Notes: a model not told the origin generated them from the letters alone. A stretch of DNA of 64,000 nucleotides from Sporosarcina sp. FSL K6-3457 (GCF_038007285.1 NZ_JBBOWX010000001.1:3861501-3925500); one strand, 5' to 3'. Positions 8,301 through 16,342 are shown, numbered from the stretch's first letter. Made by a program: numbers and translations.

Positions 8301-8437
8301 GATTACGCCAAGGCGTAATTGCGTCCAAATTTTGAAGTGCGCTCGAGTCCTACAGGAAGGAATTGTAGCTCCTTCCCTCTTTGTTGCGACAGGAAGTCGC
8401 GAACTTAGACTGCCCTCATTAACTCTTTTCAAAATTT
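8301..8437. repeat. Dispersed hairpin repeat, copy A (ACGCC/GGCGT type)
   Basis: It begins with a palindrome TTACGCCAAGGCGTAA and TTGCGTCC. An AAATTTTGAA arm at about 8327-8336 pairs with TTCAAAATTT at about 8428-8437. Inside are two further hairpins: AGGAAGGA...TCCTTCC and GCGACAGGAAGTCGC. The same opening module occurs at 9844 and 51661. It fills the space between two divergent genes and carries no plausible coding region. Confidence 0.7.
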
Positions 8438-8562
8438 AAATGACACTAGTTTACCATAACAATAGTTGCAATCCACTTGATATGGCTAGATTGCAGGAAA
8501 TTCATTTGTTAATACGCATACCTACTAGCCTCCTCACATACCGTAGAGGGATGGGTTTATCA

Positions 8563-9630
8563 ATGTTGCATGAAAGGGTGATTCCAATAGACGGACAAGA
8601 AAAGAAAAGAGTCGCTATCCACCTTTCCCAATCAGATGGAAAAGGGACATATCCCGCACGTAGAGCAGCTATGATTGCACATAACTTAGCTGAAGAAACA
8701 GATATCATATTTTTATGTGGAGCAGATTCACCTCCAGCACCCGATGGCTTTAGAACAGTGGCAACTGTGAACAACACGGCCTTTTTACAAGCTCTTACGG
8801 CGATGAAACCTGATCTTTTAATTCGTGATAGTGGCTCCACTTTACGCGAAGAGGTTAAACAGATTCGTGAGCTCGTCCCTTCCATCATTCATTTCGATGA
8901 TTTTGGTGACGGTGGCCATTCCGCTGATCTTGTTTTTCAAACATTGTATGCTGAATCGAATGATAAAGTGCCAGACCATTATGTTGTTGGAATCGAAAGC
9001 TTCATGGCTGACGACAAGATGGTTGCATTGAAACAAATTGGCTTACACAAAGAACGACCGGGGACCCTTCCCCATCTCGTCATTTCATTTGGCGATGAGG
9101 ATACCGGAAACTTGACGTACCGAGCTTTGCGCCATATGATGCAGCTCCAAATCCCTCTAAAAGTGACTGTTGTCGTTGGGGAACAATATGCACACGATAC
9201 AAGTACATTACGCATGATGGCCCTTGGCAGACGCAATACAATCATAGTAGAGCACCCACATCATTTTGCAGAAGTATGTGCGGATGCAGACGTTGTTTTA
9301 TGCGCTTCCGGCTATATGCCTTATGAAGTGGCAGTAATGGGCATTCCTTGCGTCGTACTGGCGCAAAATGATTTTGAACTCGGACTCGCCTTTCCAAAAG
9401 AGCAACATGGCTTCATTCATCTCGGCCTCGGCCGAAAAATAAAACAGTCCAGCTTGCTAAACGCTGTCATGGAACCATTGCTGCACGAACCGCTACGCAA
9501 AAAAGCCATTGCACGCCAAACCGCCCTTGGAATGGGTGATGGAAAAGACGCAGTCTGCGAGGCCATTCGCTACTACCTTGAGTATCCTAAGCGACCTGCA
9601 GGAAAAGAAACGTTCGATATGCTACACTAG
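8563..9630 (+). CDS. SpsG/PseG-like glycosyltransferase-fold protein
   Basis: A soluble protein of about 355 residues resembling the GT-B-fold sugar hydrolase/transferase SpsG/PseG. The N-terminal part starts VAIHLSQSDGKGTYPARRAAMIAHNLAE, like the GxGHxxR entry loop of that group. The C-terminal half has the nucleotide-sugar site ADADVVLCASGYMPYEVAVMGIPCVVLAQN. It would act on a UDP- or CMP-linked sugar, but no sialic or pseudaminic acid genes are near, so the substrate is unknown. The start is not certain: frames open at 8440, 8551 and 8563. I take 8563, 12 bases after GAGGG, since 8440 abuts the repeat element and lacks a ribosome site. The small SE1832-like gene follows 23 bases after the stop. 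Confidence 0.65.
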   Translation: MLHERVIPIDGQEKKRVAIHLSQSDGKGTYPARRAAMIAHNLAEETDIIFLCGADSPPAPDGFRTVATVNNTAFLQALTAMKPDLLIRDSGSTLREEVKQIRELVPSIIHFDDFGDGGHSADLVFQTLYAESNDKVPDHYVVGIESFMADDKMVALKQIGLHKERPGTLPHLVISFGDEDTGNLTYRALRHMMQLQIPLKVTVVVGEQYAHDTSTLRMMALGRRNTIIVEHPHHFAEVCADADVVLCASGYMPYEVAVMGIPCVVLAQNDFELGLAFPKEQHGFIHLGLGRKIKQSSLLNAVMEPLLHEPLRKKAIARQTALGMGDGKDAVCEAIRYYLEYPKRPAGKETFDMLH

Positions 9631-9653
9631 GGAAAAATGCGAGGTGTTTCCTT

Positions 9654-9839
9654 ATGAATAAACGTCAAATAGAGAATGAGATTGTTGAACTCAAAATGGA
9701 TTATATCAATCTACAGGGTGATATTGAGAAGCTTGAATCGACGGGGAATAATAGTTTCGTCAGGAAAGCGGAGATACGTTTAGCGACAATGGAAGAACGA
9801 TTAGCCGAACTGAATAAGCAACTAGCGGAATTCGAATGA
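9654..9839 (+). CDS. Small coiled-coil protein, SE1832-like
   Basis: A 61-residue highly charged protein that reads as one helical hairpin (IENEIVELKMDYINLQGDIEKLESTG, then EIRLATMEERLAELNKQLAEF). It resembles the small SE1832-type proteins of Bacillales; its function is unknown. A GAGGTG site precedes the ATG. It probably shares a transcript with the SpsG-like gene and ends at the terminator at 9884. Confidence 0.75.
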   Translation: MNKRQIENEIVELKMDYINLQGDIEKLESTGNNSFVRKAEIRLATMEERLAELNKQLAEFE

Positions 9840-9843
9840 ATCA

Positions 9844-9876
9844 AATACGACTTGGCGTATTTGCGTCCTGCTGAAC
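9844..9876. repeat. Dispersed repeat, copy B (short)
   Basis: AATACGACTTGGCGTATTTGCGTCC is a shortened version of the palindrome-plus-TTGCGTCC module also seen at 8301 and 51661. The arm substitutions partly keep pairing (ATACG with CGTAT). It sits between the stop codon and the terminator. Confidence 0.55.
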
Positions 9877-9883
9877 AAAGTTG

Positions 9884-9915
9884 AAGGCTATCCTGGGAAT
9901 GGGATAGCCTTTTTC
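9884..9915. terminator. Rho-independent terminator
   Basis: AAGGCTATCC pairs with GGATAGCCTT, followed by TTTTTC on the plus strand. It ends the plus-strand pair and may also serve the convergent sigma-factor gene. Confidence 0.85.
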
Positions 9916-9929
9916 ATGCTTATTCACTT

Positions 9930-10475
9930 TTACGCAATGACGTATTCACGTACCGCAGTGTCTTCCATCATTAGTTCCTTCAAATATTTCTTAGCGCGGA
10001 ACAAGCGTGACTTCACTGTGCCAATCGATACTTTCATCACTTCAGCAATTTCGATCAGCGAATATTGATGGACATAGAAATACTCAATTGTTTTTCTATA
10101 AATCGCATCGAGTTCACTAATTTTTTGTTGAACAAGTGATTGAATATCATTTTGTTCAACCAACTCGGCCGGTGTTAGGCTATCGCTTGGCACAAGGTCT
10201 AGAATCGGTACATCTAGTGTATCCGGCTGGTTCATAACATGCTTGCTTCTTCTAACGTCTTTTCGATAACGATCGCGGAATGTGTTCATGCAGATGGTTG
10301 TCAACCATGCTTTCATATGATCCACATCATCCATTCGTCCACTGTAACGAACGACTTTCAGCCACACGTCCTGCATAAGATCCTCTGCTTCTTCTTTATT
10401 GCGTGTCAATTTAAGACATAGATGATATATGTATCGGCCGTATTCTTCGTACAACCCGTTGAGATTTTTTTTCAT
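9930..10475 (-). CDS. ECF-type RNA polymerase sigma factor
   Basis: A sigma factor of 181 residues with only regions 2 and 4. Region 2 spans residues 5-75 (YGRYIYHLCLKLTRNKEEAEDLMQDVWLKV, then WLTTICMNTFRDRYRK). Region 4 spans about 120-170 (LDAIYRKTIEYFYVHQYSLIEIAEVMKVSIGTVKSRLFRAKKYL). It would redirect RNA polymerase to a small stress or envelope regulon. The start ATG 10475 follows CGGAGGCG; the longer frame from 10529 is not supported. Unlike most ECF genes it has no anti-sigma gene beside it: the downstream side is a convergent gene and the upstream neighbour is a CNNM protein. Its control is therefore not evident. Confidence 0.9.
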   Translation of the reverse strand: MKKNLNGLYEEYGRYIYHLCLKLTRNKEEAEDLMQDVWLKVVRYSGRMDDVDHMKAWLTTICMNTFRDRYRKDVRRSKHVMNQPDTLDVPILDLVPSDSLTPAELVEQNDIQSLVQQKISELDAIYRKTIEYFYVHQYSLIEIAEVMKVSIGTVKSRLFRAKKYLKELMMEDTAVREYVIA

Positions 10476-10633
10476 AGGATAACGCCTCCGTCTTCTATCT
10501 GTTATCCCTATTATCAACAACTCCAACATTTCAAACCATCGTATTCTCTTTCAGTTGACTTACAAACGTGTAAGGGTCCATGAACATTACGTGACTAAAA
10601 CAAAAGCACAGGGTGCCTGGAGGTTAGACGGGA

Positions 10634-10670
10634 GAATCCCTGCAACCAGTTAAGCTAGTTACAGGGATTC
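10634..10670. terminator. Hairpin downstream of the CNNM/CBS gene, possible terminator
   Basis: GAATCCCTG pairs with CAGGGATTC, with further pairing in ACCAGTT/AGTTA. The T-tract is poor on both strands, so terminator function is likely only by position (just after the minus-strand stop at 10677). Confidence 0.4.
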
Positions 10671-10676
10671 TTGACT

Positions 10677-11909
10677 TTATTCATCGTCACGAATTGTAAT
10701 TGTCATACGGATAATTCGACTGCGCTCCATCTTTTCGATTTCCAAACGTAAATGATTGTATGTAAATCGTTCTCCCTGCTCTGGAACGTGACCGAGCTCT
10801 TGTAAAACGAATCCACCAAGCGTATCGTTATCCATCGGCAACTCAATATCGAGCAGATTCATCGCCTCTACAATCTCAAGCCGTCCATGACAAACGAGCT
10901 GATTCGCTGTTTGTTTATAGACCAAAACTTCTTCATCAATATCCGTCTCATCCTCAATATCCTGACCAATCATCTCTTCGATAATATCTTCATGCGTCAC
11001 AATGCCAAGCGTTCCACCGTATTCATCTAACACTACTGCCATATGCTTTTTCTTCGCAAGCATCAGCTTGAACACCTTCTCGACGCTTGCTGACTGCACG
11101 ACGTACATCGGGTTACGGTCAATCAATTCACCAAGTGTTTTCTCTGGATTCATCGACCATGCTATAAACATTTTCGAATAAAACATGCCAACAATCGTAT
11201 CCATATTATCCTCATAAACGGGATAGCGGGTATAGAAATATTCCAATATCGTCTCGCGTACTTCTTCATACGTCGCTTCAATCGGTAAACCGACAATGTC
11301 TGTACGGTGCGTTTCAAGGACGTCAGACACATCCTTGTCTGGAAAATCAAGCACTTCCTTCAATCGATCCGATTCCTCTTGCTTAAACGTTCCTTCTATA
11401 GAAGCAATGTCAACCATCGACCTCAAGTCGTCCTTCGTCAATTTCGCTTCTGTTACAGTACCTTTCGAAATGATCCGAATGAACATGTTGGTGAACAAAG
11501 ATAGGATCGCTGTAAGCGGTGTCAAAATTTTCACGAAAAGAATAATCGCAGGTGCAACGATAAAGGCAATACGATCAGCAAACGTTGCAGCAATTGTCTT
11601 CGGTAACACTTCACCAAAAACGATAATAATAACTGTCAGAATCCCTGTCCAAATACCGACACTCAGCCCTTTGTCGATAGCAATCATCGTTACGATTGTC
11701 GGCATCATAATATTCGCGATATTATTGCCGATTAAAATAGCTGTAATCATACGGTCCGGTTTCGAAATCAGTTTCTGCAGCCTAATTGCCTGCACGTCTC
11801 CCTGATCCGCACGAAACTGGACCTTCATCCTGTTAACTGCTGTTAGTGCCGTCTCGCTTCCAGATAAGAAGAACGACATGCATAAAAAGAATCCCAGTGC
11901 GATAAACAA
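10677..11909 (-). CDS. CNNM/TlyC-type membrane protein (DUF21, CBS pair, CorC/HlyC domain)
   Basis: A 410-residue membrane protein. Residues 1-180 form the DUF21/CNNM transmembrane domain (LSGSETALTAVNRMKVQ, IGNNIANIMMPTIV, FGEVLPKTIA). Residues 190-315 contain two CBS motifs (TRYPVYEDNMDTIVGM, VVLDEYGGTLGIVTHEDIIEEMIG). The last 80 residues form the CorC_HlyC domain. Bacillus homologues (MpfA/YhdP group) are linked to magnesium efflux, and the CBS pair senses adenine nucleotides and Mg2+. The TTG start at 11909 follows GGGAGG by eight bases. It appears to be a single-gene unit. The old name hemolysin for this family is misleading. Confidence 0.88.
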   Translation of the reverse strand: MFIALGFFLCMSFFLSGSETALTAVNRMKVQFRADQGDVQAIRLQKLISKPDRMITAILIGNNIANIMMPTIVTMIAIDKGLSVGIWTGILTVIIIVFGEVLPKTIAATFADRIAFIVAPAIILFVKILTPLTAILSLFTNMFIRIISKGTVTEAKLTKDDLRSMVDIASIEGTFKQEESDRLKEVLDFPDKDVSDVLETHRTDIVGLPIEATYEEVRETILEYFYTRYPVYEDNMDTIVGMFYSKMFIAWSMNPEKTLGELIDRNPMYVVQSASVEKVFKLMLAKKKHMAVVLDEYGGTLGIVTHEDIIEEMIGQDIEDETDIDEEVLVYKQTANQLVCHGRLEIVEAMNLLDIELPMDNDTLGGFVLQELGHVPEQGERFTYNHLRLEIEKMERSRIIRMTITIRDDE

Positions 11910-12040
11910 AAGCTGTTCCTCCCAAAGTTCGTTTGTTTCCGTTCATTTCGTTATTTTAAATAGCATACCATAATATTCATATTTACGTATGACTTACTTA
12001 CTCCATTTCCACCCGTTCTGCTATACTATTTTTAGTGGAG

Positions 12041-12150
12041 CTTAGGAAGGTAACCTAAGTACGCCGCATCGTGCGGCAACAAGGAAGGATGCAGTTCAAT
12101 CCTTCCCCATTGCATGACCGACATCCTGTCGGCCCCAAGCTCGGAAAAAA
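12041..12150. repeat. Dispersed hairpin repeat with ATCCT/ATCGT loops, copy 1
   Basis: A series of hairpins: CTTAGG/CCTAAG (12041-12059), GCCGC-ATCGT-GCGGC (12063-12077), GGAAGGAT/ATCCTTCC (12083-12106), and CCGAC-ATCCT-GTCGG (12118-12132). The second and fourth recur at 43038-43080 with different stem bases that still pair. It lies in the leader of the M20 dipeptidase gene. Confidence 0.7.
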
Positions 12151-12213
12151 CCCGAACATAATCATGCTGGAGCGTGATTGATTAACGAAATTATTTTGAA
12201 AAGAGGGATTGTG

Positions 12214-13611
12214 TTGACACATTTAAAGACACTTGATGGTTATTTTACAGAACAACGCGATGAACATCTCGGACAATTAAAGGAATTCCTCCGCATTCCA
12301 AGTATCAGCTCTTTATCTGAGCATAAAGGAGATATGCAAAAAGCGGCAGAGTGGCTCAAGGCTTCATTCCAAAAGGCTGGACTTGAAAACTTGTCGATTG
12401 ATGAAACCGATGGGCACCCGGTTGTGTACGGTGATTGGCTACATGCGGAGGGCAAGCCGACGATTCTGGTCTATGGGCATTATGATGTGCAACCTGTTGA
12501 TCCGCTACATCTATGGGATAGCGCACCATTTGAACCCGAAGTACGGGATAATAAATTATATGCGCGTGGTGCAAGTGATGATAAAGGGCAAGTATTCATG
12601 CATGTCAAAGCCGTTGAGGCATTGATGCAGAAGATGGGTAGCTTGCCGGTCAACGTAAAGTTTTTCATTGAGGGCGAAGAAGAAATCGGTAGTCCGAGTT
12701 TGGAGAAATATATTGAGGCCAACAAGGACAAACTAGCAGCTGACGTCATCGTTATTTCGGATACAGGCATGCAAGGACCGGGACACCCCGCGGTTTGTTA
12801 TGGTTTACGTGGATTATGTGGTGTGCAAATCGACGTGCAAGGTGCGAAAAGTGATTTGCATTCCGGCTTATACGGAGGCGGCGTAGCCAATCCGATTCAT
12901 GCACTGGCGGAAGTTTTGGCTTCGTTCCGTGATCAGGAAGGTACGATTGCCATTGAAGGGTTTTACGACGCTGTTCGTCCACTGACTGACGAAGAACGCG
13001 AAGCTTACAAGGCTCTAGGTTTCGATGAAGAGGCTTTGAAAGAGGAAGTTGGCGTAACGGAATTGTTTGGTGAAAAAGGATTTTCGTATTTAGAGCGCAC
13101 ATGGACTCGTCCAACGCTTGAAGTGAACGGCGTATTCGGTGGGTTTTCTGGTGAAGGTATTAAAACCGTGTTGCCAGCAGAAGCAGGCGCAAAAATCACT
13201 TGCCGCCTTGTGCCTGACCAAGACCCCGACGATATCATCGAAAAACTGAAAGCCCATATCGAGCAGCATAAGCCCGCGGGCGTAACGGTAACAGTGAGTG
13301 AATTCGACAAAGGAAAACCATTCATCACACCGTTTGACCATCCTGCTATTCAGGCAGCGGGTCGCTCGTATGAAAAAGTGTATCATGTGCCGACTGCCTA
13401 TATTCGAGGTGGCGGGTCGATTCCGATTGTGGCAGCTTTCGATGAAATCTTACAGCTACCTGTTGTTCTAATGGGCTTCGGACTGTCATCGGAAAACTTC
13501 CATGCGCCAAATGAGCATTTCCATTTAGAGAATTTTGACCAAGGATTGCGCGTCATCGGGGATTATTATTATGAAATTGCTAGTTTTACGAAGGATGAAT
13601 TGAAGAAGTAA
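12214..13611 (+). CDS. M20 family dipeptidase
   Basis: A zinc-dependent dipeptidase of about 465 residues, cytoplasmic. The metal-binding motifs are complete: VYGHYDVQP (first histidine and aspartate), ARGASDDKGQ (bridging aspartate), and EGEEEIGS (catalytic and binding glutamates). The late segment ENFHAPNEHF supplies the last histidine. A dimerisation domain lies in the middle (SDLHSGLYGGGVANP). It would cut short peptides or acylated amino acids. The start is taken at TTG 12214 (GTG 12211 is also possible), six bases after AAGAGGG; the ATG at 12178 has no site. A terminator follows at 13619. Nothing in the context narrows the substrate. Confidence 0.9.
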   Translation: MTHLKTLDGYFTEQRDEHLGQLKEFLRIPSISSLSEHKGDMQKAAEWLKASFQKAGLENLSIDETDGHPVVYGDWLHAEGKPTILVYGHYDVQPVDPLHLWDSAPFEPEVRDNKLYARGASDDKGQVFMHVKAVEALMQKMGSLPVNVKFFIEGEEEIGSPSLEKYIEANKDKLAADVIVISDTGMQGPGHPAVCYGLRGLCGVQIDVQGAKSDLHSGLYGGGVANPIHALAEVLASFRDQEGTIAIEGFYDAVRPLTDEEREAYKALGFDEEALKEEVGVTELFGEKGFSYLERTWTRPTLEVNGVFGGFSGEGIKTVLPAEAGAKITCRLVPDQDPDDIIEKLKAHIEQHKPAGVTVTVSEFDKGKPFITPFDHPAIQAAGRSYEKVYHVPTAYIRGGGSIPIVAAFDEILQLPVVLMGFGLSSENFHAPNEHFHLENFDQGLRVIGDYYYEIASFTKDELKK

Positions 13612-13618
13612 CTGTTTC

Positions 13619-13650
13619 GCCGGACTCTCGTTGGTAGGGTCCGGCTTTTC
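13619..13650 (+). terminator. Rho-independent terminator of the dipeptidase gene
   Basis: GCCGGAC pairs with GTCCGGC, followed by TTTTC. The 21-bp repeat array starts nine bases later. Confidence 0.85.
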
Positions 13651-13658
13651 GTTGTTCG

Positions 13659-14036
13659 TTGCGCACAGGAACTCTCACATTGCGTGCGAGAACTCTCACT
13701 TTGCGCGCGGGGACTCTCACTTTGCGCGCGGGGACTCTCACTTTGCGCGCGGGGACTCTCACTTTGCGCGCGGATACTTTCACTTTGCGCGCGGATACTC
13801 TCACTTTGCGCGCGGGGACTCTCGCATTGCGCGCGGGGACTCTCACATTGCGCGCGGGGACTCTCACATTGCGCGCGGGGACTCTCGCATTGCGCGCGGG
13901 GACTCTCGCATTGCGCGCGGGGACTCTCGCATTGCGCGCGGGGACTCTCGCATTGCGCGCGGGGACTCTCACATTGCGCGCGGGGACTCTCACATTGCGC
14001 GCGGGGACTCTCACATTGCGCGCGGCATTTCACAAT
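13659..14036. repeat. 21-bp tandem repeat array, 17 full units plus one degenerate
   Basis: Units of exactly 21 bases begin with TTGCGCGCGGGGACTCTCAC or close variants. Variation is confined to a few positions: CACT/CACA/CGCA at the end, GGGG or GGAT in the middle, and more decayed units at both ends. Because 21 is a multiple of three and no stop occurs, five reading frames stay open across it and give heptapeptide repeats. None has a ribosome-binding site or a credible start. It lies between two terminators, so it is outside the flanking transcripts. A second, much more diverged array with the same period is at 47498. Confidence 0.95.
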
Positions 14037-14045
14037 AACCCCTCT

Positions 14046-14089
14046 CAAAAAAGCGCCAAGACTGCATACTAACATGCAACCTTGGCGCT
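14046..14089 (-). terminator. Rho-independent terminator of the nitroreductase gene
   Basis: On the minus strand AGCGCCAAG pairs with CTTGGCGCT, with inner GCAT/ATGC pairing, followed by TTTTTT. Confidence 0.9.
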
Positions 14090-14099
14090 CTCTATTTTA

Positions 14100-14681
14100 T
14101 TACTCTTCGTCCTGTCCATAATACGTAACAATCTCTTCAAGCGTTTTCCGTTTTCCCGCTTTTGGAATTTCATCGAAATAGCCAAATTGCAGCATGCTAA
14201 TAATTCGTTCGCCTGGTTTAACGCCGAGCTCTTCTCTGAATTTCGGATTGTCGAGGAAACCAGGTGTTTTCCAGCATGTCCCGATTCCTTTATCCCACGC
14301 GAGAAGCTGAACATTTTGAATGAACATACTCGCTGCGGCGTAGTCTTCAAGACGCTCTTTTTGACGAGCATCTTCCGGAACAATGACAAATGCGACTGCA
14401 CCTGGTCCCGTGAATTTCTTCATTTGTTTTTCAAGAGCATCTTCCGATAGATCCTGCCATTTCGCCACGCCATAGTCGCGCAACACATCTAGAAATTTCA
14501 CATAGGCTTTATCGGCTGCAACTACAAAGCGCCACGGATTTCGGTTGCCATGGTTCGGTGCCCATGTAGCATCCTCCAATATTTCAGCAATATTTTCCGG
14601 ATCTACCGGCTGACCATTAAAATTCTTTATTGAACGACGCGAAATAATCGCATCCCTAACAGACAAAGCCTGTCCATTCAT
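14100..14681 (-). CDS. Nitroreductase family flavoprotein (YdjA-like)
   Basis: A 193-residue FMN enzyme of the nitroreductase fold. The RRSIKNF motif near residue 15 binds FMN phosphate, ATWAPNHGNRNPWRF is the flavin-binding loop of the YdjA-like subgroup, and the segment GIGTCWKTPGF follows later. It probably reduces nitro- or quinone-like compounds with NAD(P)H; the natural substrate is unknown. The start ATG at 14681 follows AAAGGGGA. A possible promoter is TTGACA at 14781 with TATTAC at 14759. It is a single gene with its own terminator. Confidence 0.88.
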   Translation of the reverse strand: MNGQALSVRDAIISRRSIKNFNGQPVDPENIAEILEDATWAPNHGNRNPWRFVVAADKAYVKFLDVLRDYGVAKWQDLSEDALEKQMKKFTGPGAVAFVIVPEDARQKERLEDYAAASMFIQNVQLLAWDKGIGTCWKTPGFLDNPKFREELGVKPGERIISMLQFGYFDEIPKAGKRKTLEEIVTYYGQDEE

Positions 14682-14753
14682 AAATCATGTCCCCTTTTAT
14701 GCCATACTACGTTCATTATACCCTAACCGCAGTCAAGTTGACACTTCTTCAGT

Positions 14754-14781
14754 GTAATATCACTCTACTGACAACTGTCAA
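14754..14781 (-). promoter_or_regulatory. Possible promoter of the nitroreductase gene
   Basis: TTGACA at 14781-14776 and TATTAC at 14759-14754 are separated by 16 bases, about 70 bases upstream of the ATG. The -35 lies within a TTGACAGTTGTCAG dyad, which could be an operator. Confidence 0.4.
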
Positions 14782-14853
14782 AATACATTAAAATTACTTT
14801 TCATGGTATAGTAATAGTAATTAAAAAAACATAGATAAGGATTGATTTAGTTT

Positions 14854-15699
14854 ATGAATAAAAAGCCGATTGCGTGGATTGTAGATAGCACCGCCTATGT
14901 TTCAGAGGAACTCCAACAGCATCCAGACTTCTTTTCAGTCCCTTTGAATATACATTTCGGTGAAAAACAGTTTGTTGATGGAGTCGACCTAAATCCCGAA
15001 CAATTATACGCTAAAATAAAAAATGCAGAAGAGTTTCCAAAATCGTCACAGCCTTCCGCTGGGGAGTTTGCAGAACGATTTAAAGTTATCGCGGAGCAGT
15101 ATGAACAAGCCATCGCGGTTCATGTGTCAGGCAAATTAAGTGGGACGCTCGCCTCTTCGACAGCTGGTGCAGAGCTCGCAGGGTTTCCTGTGACATTTAT
15201 CGACTCCTTGGCCCTATCCTACGGCATTACTGGGTTAATCGAAAAAGGTATGGATATGTATGAAAGCGGAGCAAGCGTACCGGAAATTAAAGCTGAGCTT
15301 GAAAAAATGGCAGGAACATTACAGAACTTCATTTTAATTGGCCAGCTTGACCAATTGTATAAGGGCGGCAGAATGAGTGGAGTGCAATTTTTCCTTGGCA
15401 GTTTGTTAAAAGTGAAGCCGATTGTTCAAATTTCGAAGGAAGGCGAATTGGTAGCGATCGATAAAGTACGGTCCGAGAAAAAGGCACTCCAATATTTAGT
15501 CGATAAGCTAGCGGCTAGCCATCATCCTCGTAGAAAGAGTATCCACCTTATGCATGGCAACGTCTTGGATCAGGCCGTACATTTGAAAAACTTAATTACA
15601 GAACAGGTACCCGATTTAGAGGTTAAGATTGGTGACATCAGTTCCGTACTTGCCGTTCACGCGGGAGAGGGGACACTTGCCGTATTATGGTTTGATTAA
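14854..15699 (+). CDS. DegV family fatty-acid-binding protein
   Basis: A 281-residue cytoplasmic protein of the DegV/FakB family, which holds a fatty acid for phosphorylation by FakA. The start IAWIVDSTAYV, the SSQPSAGEF segment with the fatty-acid head-group residues, and the SGKLSGTLASSTAG loop are all typical. The C-terminal domain carries LYKGGRMSG and KVKPIVQI. No kinase gene is adjacent, so it may be an accessory FakB. The ATG at 14854 has an AAGGATTG-like site. A terminator follows. Confidence 0.9.
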   Translation: MNKKPIAWIVDSTAYVSEELQQHPDFFSVPLNIHFGEKQFVDGVDLNPEQLYAKIKNAEEFPKSSQPSAGEFAERFKVIAEQYEQAIAVHVSGKLSGTLASSTAGAELAGFPVTFIDSLALSYGITGLIEKGMDMYESGASVPEIKAELEKMAGTLQNFILIGQLDQLYKGGRMSGVQFFLGSLLKVKPIVQISKEGELVAIDKVRSEKKALQYLVDKLAASHHPRRKSIHLMHGNVLDQAVHLKNLITEQVPDLEVKIGDISSVLAVHAGEGTLAVLWFD

Positions 15700-15703
15700 T
15701 TGC

Positions 15704-15746
15704 TAAAAGCAGTCCGTCTACTAATACTAAAGGCGGACTGCTTTTG
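15704..15746 (+). terminator. Rho-independent terminator of the degV gene
   Basis: AAAAGCAGTCCG pairs with CGGACTGCTTTT across a 17-base loop. It is followed by GTTAT. Confidence 0.85.
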
Positions 15747-15787
15747 TTATGTCTAGACCCTGGGCACCAGATGCCCTACGCTTTTAT

Positions 15788-16273
15788 TTAAGAAAACTTA
15801 TCGTTAATTTTAAAAAAGATATATTTGGCGTTAGGTGAAAACATATAAGAATCCTTGTAATCCCACAGGCGATGTTGCGCGTCGAATGTATGCGCATTGA
15901 CAAACGGAACCCCGTCGACCTTCGCCGTAACAATCGTCGAATGATCAAATCGGCCGTCTCCTTCAAAATCATAAACAATGACGTCCCCTAATCCTAATTG
16001 CTCAGCTGACGACACTTGTGTAGCCGTCAATCCTTTTTTTGAAGTAGCTAAATACCAACGCATGGAATGAGACACGGACCAACTAAAACTCCATGTCCCC
16101 CCTCGCAGCCACCAGCCTCGCTCGCGATTTGGGTAGCCATGCATCGGCGCCCCACCCGCCAACAAGCATTGGGATATGAAATTGGTGCAATCCACATCAA
16201 ACACTGGAAATGCTGGATTACGGCCGTTCCACCATTCGTTCGCGTAACGTACTGCCGCTTCCCTATCGTACAT
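15788..16273 (-). CDS. Amidase_6-type (NlpC/P60-like fold) amidase domain protein
   Basis: A 161-residue protein made of one Amidase_6 domain. It starts YDREAAVRYANEWWNGRNPAF, the usual opening, and contains the catalytic cysteine in VDCTNFISQCL near residue 29. The conserved GDVIVYDFEGDGRFDHSTIV supplies the catalytic histidine, and HTFDAQHR lies near the end. Homologues act on peptide bonds of cell-wall peptides or on small amides. There is no signal peptide or wall-binding domain, which is unusual for a wall enzyme and suggests a cytoplasmic or sporulation-related role (inference). A typical ribosome site (AAGGAGGC) precedes the ATG. Confidence 0.85.
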   Translation of the reverse strand: MYDREAAVRYANEWWNGRNPAFPVFDVDCTNFISQCLLAGGAPMHGYPNRERGWWLRGGTWSFSWSVSHSMRWYLATSKKGLTATQVSSAEQLGLGDVIVYDFEGDGRFDHSTIVTAKVDGVPFVNAHTFDAQHRLWDYKDSYMFSPNAKYIFFKINDKFS

Positions 16274-16342
16274 GAATCAAACGCCTCCTTACATCATCGT
16301 ATGAAAACAAACTAACTATTATAAGAAGACTATTCACACCAA

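Noticed and set aside
10528..10676. ECF autoregulatory promoter before the sigma-factor gene
   Set aside because: I found no convincing AAC/CGT-type pair at the right spacing.
11296..11805. 169-residue plus frame opposite the CNNM gene
   Set aside because: Shadow of a strongly recognised gene on the other strand; no ribosome site and no domain.
13659..14036. CRISPR-like array
   Set aside because: Units are directly adjacent without unique spacers, and no cas gene is near.
13586..14121. Five overlapping frames with heptapeptide repeats across the 21-bp array, on both strands
   Set aside because: They are forced by a period that is a multiple of three without stop codons. None has a ribosome-binding site, and all reach into terminators or neighbouring genes.
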